Assembly: GCA_030044455.1 (NCBI GenBank)
Contig: JASHVU010000590.1
Location: 1 to 6,482 of the forward strand
Direction of reading: 5' to 3'
Length of the DNA stretch: 6,482 bases
Source: Acidobacteriaceae bacterium
GTDB lineage: Bacteria; Acidobacteriota; Terriglobia; Terriglobales; Acidobacteriaceae
In this document: positions 1 through 5,800 of the stretch, one piece after another
Position numbering within the stretch: position 1 is the stretch's first letter
How the letters are laid out: every line of letters starts with the position of its first letter
Program-made: the position numbers and the translations under genes
The notes under the pieces: generated by a model
What the model saw: only the letters and a program-made list of their open reading frames with translations
What the model was told of the DNA's origin: nothing
Databases searched by the model: none

Positions 1-484
1 GCTCGATACGAAACTGCACACTTGGGAGCGCACGGATTGACGGCATGGCAAAAATGGGAATCGAGAGGCGCAGCACCACATGAACGACTCCCGGTTCGGC
101 CGGAGGTGGAATCTGGTCGACCAGAATGCGGTAGGTAGCCTCTCGATCCTGTGGCGACTGGCGCAGAATCAGCCTTACGACTTGGGTTGCCCCGGGCGCG
201 ATGGTAACCAGCGGCGGGCTCGCCACGACAACTTTGGAAGGGTCGAGCTGATCCTCATTGCCGCTCTGGTTCCAGTCGAAGGTGCGAATCTGAATGGAGC
301 TCTCGGTCTTCCCATTGTTGGTCACCGACAGGCTTGCCGCTTTCTGACCGGCCGGCATGAAAACATTGACCGGCAAAACCGATAGCTCCTGCGCTCTGGC
401 CAAAGAGCTGACCAAAAAAAGAAAGAGAACGGCGGCAGGTACTTTGACTGCCGCCGCATGCCAACTTGAGCTCCGCCGGATCAT
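1..484 (-). CDS. Csu-type pilus periplasmic chaperone (PapD-like), 3' end cut by window edge
   Basis: The frame is open from ATG at 484-482 to the left edge with no stop, giving 161 residues of an incomplete protein. It begins MIRRSSSWHAAAVKVPAAVL, a basic start followed by a hydrophobic core (about 15-28) and a likely cleavage site after ARA (29-31), so it is exported to the periplasm. The mature part has the first immunoglobulin-like domain of PapD/FimC chaperones: LSVLPVNVFMPAGQ, then LSVTNNG, then IQIRTFDWNQ, a TIAPGATQVVRLILR strand, the YRILVDQIPPP element, and RLSIPIFAMP, matching the family's F1-G1 region. In the known mechanism the chaperone lends its G1 strand to pilin subunits and hands them to the outer-membrane usher. 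The start lies 26 bp after the upstream pilin stop, with AGGA about 9 nt before it, so co-transcription is likely. The SCPU pilin neighbours point to the archaic (CsuC-like) class. The second domain is outside the window. Confidence 0.88.
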   Translation of the reverse strand, partial: MIRRSSSWHAAAVKVPAAVLFLFLVSSLARAQELSVLPVNVFMPAGQKAASLSVTNNGKTESSIQIRTFDWNQSGNEDQLDPSKVVVASPPLVTIAPGATQVVRLILRQSPQDREATYRILVDQIPPPAEPGVVHVVLRLSIPIFAMPSIRALPSVQFRIE

Positions 485-510
485 CGTTCCCAATCCTGGA
501 AGAAGCGACA

Positions 511-1026
511 TCAGTAAGTGATTGTGGCCGTGATTGTGTCGCTGTAGGAACCTGTCGGCACAACCTGACCCGCAGGAATCACGCCATAGACCGTAACCGT
601 TGTGGCGGTCATGCTCGTCGCACTGCTGGTTCCAGCTTCGGTGTCGGTGCCGATCGTGGTTCCCCAGTTGGTGGTGAGGCCGGCATTCTGGTACAAGCCG
701 TAGTTCAGCTTGTTGCTGCCATTGATCATGTTTCTTGTGTACGACCCGGTCCCATTCGCGCCTGCATTGAGGCCGATATTGTAGGGCGTGCTGGCAGCAT
801 TGCAGGTAACTGAAATGTTTGTGCTCCCCGTCACCTGCCCACCGATATAGGTCCCAAATGCAAGGGTGGGCGCCGTGATGTTGCACGAGGTTGAAACGGT
901 AGCGGTCACTGAAAAGGTGGTGGTGACGCTGGTTGATGCATATGCAGATGTGGAGGCAAAACCGAGCGCCAGACATCCAATCGCGCCCAAGGCCAATGCA
1001 GATTTCTTTGAGATAGAGACGTTCAT
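511..1026 (-). CDS. Spore coat protein U (SCPU) domain pilin, CsuA/B-like subunit
   Basis: A 171-residue exported protein. The signal peptide covers residues 1-30, with cleavage expected after AYA. The mature protein is short, rich in Thr, Ser, Gly and Ala, and has alternating beta-strand patterns. The N-terminal stretch TTTFSVTATV (36-45) fits a donor strand used in donor-strand exchange. C48 and C75 are the only mature cysteines and probably form the family's disulfide. The ending GSYSDTITATITY is the classic SCPU C-terminal signature, and the length is normal for the family. The protein is probably the main structural pilin of an archaic chaperone-usher pilus of the Acinetobacter Csu type, used in surface attachment and biofilm. 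The ATG is supported by GGAG at 1039-1036, 9 nt upstream. The chaperone gene follows 26 bp downstream. The divergent pilin gene lies upstream on the same strand across a 465-bp gap, so a separate promoter is possible. Confidence 0.9.
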   Translation of the reverse strand: MNVSISKKSALALGAIGCLALGFASTSAYASTSVTTTFSVTATVSTSCNITAPTLAFGTYIGGQVTGSTNISVTCNAASTPYNIGLNAGANGTGSYTRNMINGSNKLNYGLYQNAGLTTNWGTTIGTDTEAGTSSATSMTATTVTVYGVIPAGQVVPTGSYSDTITATITY

Positions 1027-1049
1027 TATCGCTGGCTCCGTACTGGATC

Positions 1050-1094
1050 GGTTAGAAGGTGAAATCCGCGGCTATTTGGCCTCTAACCAAATAG
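1050..1094 (-). repeat. Two mutually exclusive inverted repeats in the leader of the second pilin
   Basis: CTATTTGG (1072-1079) and CCAAATAG (1087-1094) form a perfect 8-bp inverted repeat with a 7-nt loop. GGTTAGA (1050-1056) and TCTAACC (1082-1088) form a second perfect 7-bp pair. The second pair uses the loop and part of one arm of the first, so the two full stems cannot form together. In minus-strand RNA the first hairpin could alternatively make a pseudoknot, with loop UUAGA pairing to the downstream UCUAA. The downstream element ends about 10 nt before the GGAG ribosome-binding site. This geometry suits leader control, but it may instead be a set of protein-binding dyads or chance. Confidence 0.5.
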
Positions 1095-1115
1095 GATCAG
1101 CCTCGGCTGATTCAA
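1088..1115 (-). promoter_or_regulatory. Candidate promoter with a dyad in its spacer, ahead of the second pilin
   Basis: Read on the minus strand, TTGAAT (1115-1110) and TATTTG (1093-1088) are 16 nt apart and resemble weak sigma-70 -35 and -10 boxes. The spacer contains ATCAGCC-GA-GGCTGAT (1111-1096), a perfect 7-bp dyad with a 2-bp centre, a common placement for a repressor or activator operator. The start codon is about 60 nt downstream. The boxes match consensus only partly, so the dyad is certain and the promoter is a guess. If transcription starts here, the 1072-1094 hairpin would not be fully transcribed, so this reading competes with the leader-structure reading. Confidence 0.3.
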
Positions 1116-1268
1116 GCGGTTGCGATCCAGAACCGTCGATCTTCCTTGCACGGCCCTGTGATCGCTCGCCACCGACGATCAAAGAATCCATCGCGCTCGT
1201 TACACGCGGCGCGACCAAACAACCCAATCTACGTGCGTGGGATGCCGATGCGAAGCCAGGCTTGCTGA

Positions 1269-1406
1269 TTAGGTGTTGTCTTGTATTTGGACAATACTAC
1301 CGGAGACAGTGCGATCCAATGTCACTTTTGTGTACGCGCAACAGCCATAAGTATCAACGCAGTACACAACGGTTTCGGTGATCGGAACATGGGTAACTAT
1401 TGCCAT
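1269..1406 (-). CDS. Short ORF of unknown status between the pilin genes (45 aa)
   Basis: ATG at 1406 to TAA at 1269 encodes 45 residues beginning MAIVTHVPITETVVYCVDTY. It is Thr/Val-rich, has three cysteines near the middle (16, 22, 23) and looks beta-prone. No Shine-Dalgarno precedes the ATG, and the frame is open upstream into the end of the divergent pilin gene in a shifted frame. I do not recognise it. It could be a chance ORF, a gene remnant or a real small protein; chance is most likely. Confidence 0.12.
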   Translation of the reverse strand: MAIVTHVPITETVVYCVDTYGCCAYTKVTLDRTVSGSIVQIQDNT

Positions 1407-1457
1407 CGTTACTCGTGAGAAATAGAGGTTCGACAAACTTAATGCAATTGCGCGCAG

Positions 1458-1479
1458 TTTTGCGATCCGGTCCGCAAAA
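1458..1479. repeat. Stem-loop just downstream of the divergent pilin gene
   Basis: TTTTGCG (1458-1464) and CGCAAAA (1473-1479) form a perfect 7-bp stem with an 8-nt loop. It starts 12 bp after the stop of the minus-strand pilin ending at 1492. The minus-strand RNA has no U-tract after the stem, so it is not a textbook intrinsic terminator. It may partly terminate the message or protect its 3' end, which would help set different levels of the two pilins. Confidence 0.45.
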
Positions 1480-1491
1480 GGCCGACTGCTG

Positions 1492-1980
1492 TCAGAAAGC
1501 GATCACGAGAGTCAGAACATCGGCGCGAGCGCCAAATTCAGGAGGCTGTTCTTCTGGATTCGCAGGGGGGAGAACCAACGGTTGCGAAGCGCTGTTGCTG
1601 GTTTCGGCAGCCGGCCCAGTTTGCATGATTCCAGCGTCGTTGACCACCACCATGGCACCTGGCGCCAATGCAAAGCGCGGCAGTGTCGAAAAAGCAGCCA
1701 TCAATCCTCGGTTGGTCAGAACGTTGATCGTGGCGGGGCCGCTGTGAAGGCTCACCGTGTAAGGTACGGGATTGTTGCATGTAACCGAGACGCCGCTTGT
1801 GCCCACCATCGCGGCCTGATAGCTTTGATATGCCGATGGAGTAGACGCAATACATCTCGCCACTACCGTTGCAGTCACCATCAAAGATGCGCTTTGAGTT
1901 GCGGCCACCGCTGCTTCGTGGCCCGGTCCAATTGCCAGGCAACTCACTGCGACCACATTGATTACCAATCGCGTGATCAA
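1492..1980 (-). CDS. Divergent SCPU-domain pilin, TTG start
   Basis: A 162-residue exported protein. A signal peptide of about 27 residues (MITRLVINVVAVSCLAIG..., cleavage near AVAA) precedes a mature part opening with SASLMVTATVVARC. This matches the donor strand plus first cysteine of SCPU pilins. The block SGVSVTCNNPVPYTVSLHSG (62-81) matches the family's second-cysteine block, so C43 and C68 probably form the disulfide. The C-terminus (FGARADVLTLVIAF) is a weak version of the usual Y-D-T-x-T-V-T-x-x-Y ending, and the stretch before it (about 136-147) is rich in Pro and Glu. It is most likely a minor or specialised subunit (CsuA/CsuB-like) of the same pilus as the downstream gene. There is no in-frame ATG at the front; TTG at 1980 is chosen because a strong Shine-Dalgarno lies 6 nt before it and translation from it gives a complete signal peptide. 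Confidence 0.8.
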   Translation of the reverse strand: MITRLVINVVAVSCLAIGPGHEAAVAATQSASLMVTATVVARCIASTPSAYQSYQAAMVGTSGVSVTCNNPVPYTVSLHSGPATINVLTNRGLMAAFSTLPRFALAPGAMVVVNDAGIMQTGPAAETSNSASQPLVLPPANPEEQPPEFGARADVLTLVIAF

Positions 1981-1986
1981 TTTGGA

Positions 1987-1992
1987 CCTCCC
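1987..1992 (-). promoter_or_regulatory. Ribosome-binding site that fixes the TTG start
   Basis: Minus-strand GGGAGG lies 6 nt upstream of TTG at 1980. Its strength and spacing support a non-ATG start for the divergent pilin, where the frame contains no nearby ATG. A strong site paired with a weak start codon suggests moderate expression. Confidence 0.75.
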
Positions 1993-2117
1993 AATGGGAA
2001 ATCTCTTACCTCTCTATCGGCATTTCTTGAGAAAGTCTTAATGACAGGCGCGAGCCCTCCATCTCCGCGGATCTTCTTTGTTTTGCAAGCCGGCGAGTGG
2101 AAGGGGATTCAGGCCGC

Positions 2118-2140
2118 ATCTGCCTGTTCTTGAGGCAGAT
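2118..2140. repeat. Perfect 8-bp hairpin in divergent region
   Basis: ATCTGCCT and AGGCAGAT flank a 7-nt loop, GTTCTTG. There is no T-tract on either side, so a classic terminator is unlikely. The loop plus right arm is partly repeated 25 bp downstream (GTTCTTG then GCAGAT at 2151-2166). It may be a regulatory dyad about 140 bp upstream of the first pilin start, or a remnant of intergenic repeat DNA. Confidence 0.45.
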
Positions 2141-2359
2141 TCACAATGTAGTTCTTGCTTGCAGATTGGGGAGATTTAACAACCTGATTTCGAGTTCGGT
2201 AAATCCGGTTCTTTCTGCTGCTGCCGAGGAGAATTCTCGTTCCAGCCTTCGGTCTTGCCGGTAAATGAAACAGTAGGCCCGTTCGTTGCCACATGCAAGC
2301 TCAGGGTCCGCTTTATCAGATGAGTCCGCCCATCCGGAATGCATGAAAGTTGGACTTAA

Positions 2360-2451
2360 TGAATGGCATGTGTATCGCCCGGCCTGATCCGTTTAGGCCG
2401 CCGTTCTTCTGAGCCGAGCGGTTGTCGGTTCGAGTCCCATCGCGCCATTCA
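2360..2451 (+). other. tRNA-like segment or decayed tRNA 3' half with a closing inverted repeat
   Basis: TTCGAGT at 2429-2435, preceded by GGTTGTCGG, matches a bacterial tRNA T-arm, and the following TCGCGCC-A resembles a tRNA 3' acceptor strand. CTTCTGA (2406-2412) resembles an anticodon loop with UCU (Arg). The 3' T-stem strand is defective: CCCAT does not pair fully with GTCGG. No matching 5' half or D-arm is present, so this is not a functional canonical tRNA. TGAATGGC (2360-2367) and GCCATTCA (2444-2451) form a perfect 8-bp closing stem. Inside are a hairpin at 2380-2400 (CGGCCTG/TAGGCCG, 7-nt loop) and one at 2412-2430 (AGCCGA/TCGGTT with one G-U, 7-nt loop). It could be a tRNA remnant at an old integration site or a structured RNA. 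Confidence 0.35.
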
Positions 2452-2589
2452 ATTCCCTCTTCCTTGTTGATTCCTCAAATATCTAACTGCGCTCCGCCTC
2501 TCCGATTCGATTCAGCAATTCGAACTGTGACCGATTAAATTCCCGTTGCCTCTTATGATCAGGCGGGACTAGTATTCCAGATGGCATAA

Positions 2590-2627
2590 AATTTCTGCAC
2601 GGGTAAATTCTGCCTTTGACGGGTCAA
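2590..2627 (+). repeat. Imperfect two-box tandem repeat upstream of the rhamnosidase
   Basis: Box A occurs as AATTTCTGC (2590-2598) and AAATTCTGC (2605-2613). Box B occurs as ACGGGTAAA (2599-2607) and ACGGGTCAA (2619-2627). Each pair differs at one base, and the order is A-B-A-B. The array lies about 230-265 bp before the GH106 start codon, a plausible place for tandem regulator sites. Chance or an old duplication is equally possible. Confidence 0.3.
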
Positions 2628-2843
2628 AAATATGGATTTACTGCGCTTCTCCGAATCGCAGAAACGACGCTTGCGTATCCATCATTTTGAAGCACGTCGT
2701 AGGTTTATTGGACTCACTCGCGCTCGCGACAGGGTCTTGCGGATGATTCGATTCGCCTGGTCGGTTCGGCCGATCTGCCGCGATGACGGTTTGGTGGCGC
2801 CTGATCCCTGCGGCTGATAACAAGTCAGATTGATTCGATGAAG

Positions 2844-2849
2844 AAGGAG
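2844..2849 (+). promoter_or_regulatory. Ribosome-binding site of the GH106 gene
   Basis: AAGGAG sits 5 nt before ATG at 2855 and fixes that start. An ATG at 2838 opens a six-codon frame (MKKEKR) whose TGA overlaps the GH106 ATG. It covers the ribosome-binding site, but has no site of its own and is probably accidental. Confidence 0.8.
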
Positions 2850-2854
2850 AAACG

Positions 2855-5800
2855 ATGAAACGAACTGCCATCCAATTGCTTGCCGCTGGTTGTGTAGCGG
2901 CGATGTCGCTCGGCGCCGGCTGGGCACAAAGCAGCCCTGATGCACTGAACAGCGGATTTCAAAAACCGCCCGAAAGTGCGAAGCCGCGCGTTTGGTGGCA
3001 CTGGATGAACGGGAACATCACGAAAGAAGGCATCAAGCTGGATGAGGAATGGATGCACCGGGTTGGCCTTGGCGGATTCCAGAACTTTGACGCCCAACTG
3101 GGCACGCCCCAAGTGGTCAAACAACGTCTGGCATACATGACTCCGGAATGGAAAGACGCCTTCAAGTATGCAATCGTTCTCGGCGACCAGTTGGGCATGG
3201 AGATGGCGATTGCCGGGTCGCCGGGCTGGAGTGAAAGCGGCGGTCCCTGGGTTCCTGCATCTCACGGCATGAAAAAGTATGTGTGGAGCGAGACTCGCGT
3301 AGAAGGCGGCAAGCCGTTCTCTGGCACGCTTCCGCACCCGCCCACTGAGACCGGCATATTCCAGAACCTCGAAACGCATGAATGGTCTGGGGCGAATTCT
3401 TCCAAAGAACCGCATTTCTACGCAGATTCCAAGGTGATCGCTTACAAGATACCGTCAAGCGAAGTCGCAGCCGACGCCATGCAACCGAAGATCACCTGCA
3501 GCAGCGGCTCCATCGATCCCGCGCTCTTGAGCGATGGCGATGTGGCAAAGATGGTTTTGTTGCCCAAGGCTCCGGAAGGCGAGAAGGCTTGGATTCAATA
3601 CGAGTATCCGCAGCCGCAGACCATTCGCTCCATCACCTACGTTGTGGGCAACGACAATCCACCGCGATGGGGCGATGAAGGTACCGGGAATAACGGCGAG
3701 GCAGTGGAAGCCAGCGACGATGGGCAGAACTTCCACGTTGTAGCGACCCTGACCCACATCGGGGCGCCGGAAAACACGATTGAATTCTCACCGGTGACGG
3801 CCAAGTATTTCCGAGTAACCTTCAAGACTCTGCCGGCGGCAAAGGATGACGATGGATCCGATTCCAGACCGCCATCGAAGGATGTGCGCATCGCAGAGCT
3901 TGTACTGCACCCCGATGCGCGCGTGAGCTACTTTGAAGCAAAGGCAGCATTCGACATTGAATCCGACCTCTACCGCTATGCGACCCCTCCAGTTGCGCCG
4001 AGTGACGCCATTCAAAAGTCCGACGTCATCGACCTTACCTCGAAAATGCATCCCGATGGCACGCTCGATTGGACTCCACCACCGGGTGAATGGGACGTCA
4101 TCCGTTTTGGATATTCCCTGATCGGCACCACCAATCACCCCGCCACCGCTGAGGCTACTGGCCTTGAAGTCGACAAGCTCAACCGCGCCGACGTTAAGGA
4201 TTACTTCGAAAAGTATCTCGACAGCTACAAAGAGACCGTGGGCCCTGACCTGATGGGCAAGCGCGGCATCCGCTACGTGATCAACGACAGCTACGAAGCC
4301 GGCGCTCAAAACTGGACCGACAACATGATTGCGGATTTCTTGAGGCTCCGCGGCTATGATCCGACCCCGTGGCTGCCCGTGTTAGCGGGACACGTCGTGG
4401 TGAGTTCAGAAGCGAGTGACCGGTTCCTTTGGGACTTTCGCAAGACGCTCTCCGATCTGATGGCAGAAGAACACTACCACACACTGGAAAACGTGCTGCA
4501 TGAATGGAGCATGGGTCACTACGGCGAATCGCACGAATACGGACGCGCCCTTATCGCCGACGGCATGGAAGTAAAAAAGTGGAACGAAGTGCCGATGAGC
4601 GCGATGTGGACGCAAACGCCCGGCGTCAATCATGAGCAATACGACTACAACGCAGATGATCGCGAATCGGCTTCGGTGGCGCACATCTATGGGCAAAATC
4701 TCGCCGCTGCGGAATCGATGACCGCTGCGGCCGCGCCCTGGGCATGGTCCCCGGCGACGCTCAAACCCACTGCCGATCAGGAGTTCCTGAACGGCATCAA
4801 CCGCTTTGTGATTCACGAGTCGGCACATCAGCCGCTCATTGGCAAGGCCCCTGGGCTTTCGCTTGGACCCTACGGACAATGGTTCAATCGCAATGAAACG
4901 TGGGCCGAACAGGCCGGTCCCTGGATCAGTTACCTGGCGCGCACCAGCTTTCTCCTGCAGCAAGGGCGCTTTGCGGCCGACCTCATCTATTTCTACGGCG
5001 AAGATTCAAACCTCACCGCGATCTTCAATCAAAAATCTCCCGATGTGCCGGAGGGTTACGGTTTTGATTACGTCAACGCCGACGCGCTCATCCACGCACT
5101 CAGCGTCGTCGACGGCCGCATCAAGACGCCTGGGGGCATGAGCTACCGGCTGCTCGGGCTCGATCCTTATAGCCGGCACATGTCTCTCCCCGTGCTGCGC
5201 GCGATTCACAAACTCGTCGAACAAGGCGCCGTTGTTGCCGGCCCCAAGCCGGTTGACGATCCCAGCCTCGCCGACGATCAGGCGGAGTTCAGCAAGCTGA
5301 ATGACGAGTTGTTCGGCGATGGCACGGGCACGCATAAGGTGGGCAAAGGCACGGTCTACGCCGGACAGAATCTGAGCGATGTATTCGCCGCCATGAATCT
5401 GAAGCCCGACTTCGAATACACGAAGCCTGAAGCCGACACTCGTTTGGAGTTCCTTCACCGCAAACTCGCAGACGCCGATCTATACTTCGTTGACAATCGC
5501 AGCGACAAACCAGCGTCTGTCGATGCCACTTTCCGCGTAGCCGGAAAAGCTCCCGAGCTTTGGCGCGCCGAGAACGGCAGCTCAGTTCCCGCAACCTTCG
5601 ACAGTGCGGACGACCGTACCACCGTTCCCTTAAAGCTGGAACCGTGGGGCACGGTGTTTGTCGTTTTCCGCAAGCCTACAAAAGCAACTTCCTTCACTGC
5701 ACCCGAGAAGACAGAAACCCAGCTTGCCACCGTGGAAGGCCCGTGGAACGTGAGCTTCCAGCCTGACCGAGGTGCTCCGGCGTCCATCACTCTCGACACG

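Larger units (their letters stand above)
1027..1491. other. 465-bp intergenic region between the two pilin genes
   Basis: No recognisable gene lies here. The right end holds a stem-loop directly after the divergent pilin's stop. The left end holds a cluster of inverted repeats and a candidate promoter for the second pilin. In between, on the minus strand, is one short uncharacterised ORF (1406-1269, listed separately). In Csu operons pilin genes are usually closely spaced, so this gap suggests that the second pilin is controlled separately or that a subunit gene has been lost. I could not see SCPU-like remnants in it. Confidence 0.6.
1981..2854. other. 874-bp divergent intergenic region between pilus locus and rhamnosidase
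   Basis: The pilus genes run left from here and the rhamnosidase runs right, so both promoters should lie in it. I found no convincing protein gene; the short open frames lack ribosome-binding sites and recognisable motifs. It contains a perfect hairpin (2118-2140), near-direct repeats sharing GTTCTTG and GCAGAT (2126-2140 and 2151-2166), a 10-bp palindrome GAGAATTCTC (2229-2238), a tRNA-like segment (2360-2451) and imperfect repeats (2590-2627). No -35/-10 pair stands out; TTGCCT (2546) with TAGTAT (2570) is a weak option for the plus strand. Confidence 0.6.

Noticed and set aside
255..563. 102-residue minus-strand frame over the chaperone start
   Set aside because: It overlaps the real chaperone frame (484 to left edge), which carries a signal peptide and clear PapD-family motifs; this frame has no recognisable features.
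866..1381. 171-residue plus-strand frame
   Set aside because: It runs antisense through the SCPU pilin start and the repeat cluster and has no ribosome-binding site or domain; it is a shadow of the pilin.
2141..2344. Two overlapping short minus-strand frames (61 and 67 residues) in the divergent region
   Set aside because: No Shine-Dalgarno, no motif, and a composition unlike the neighbouring genes.
2364..2447. Complete functional tRNA
   Set aside because: The D-arm and proper 5' half are missing and the T-stem is mismatched, so only a tRNA-like or remnant call is justified.
2632..2817. 61-residue plus-strand frame just upstream of GH106
   Set aside because: No ribosome-binding site before its ATG; the Arg-rich translation has no known pattern. 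It could be a leader peptide, but nothing supports this.
2825..3415. 196-residue antisense frame under the 5' part of GH106
   Set aside because: The opposite strand is a well-supported GH106 coding region; the antisense translation has no family features.
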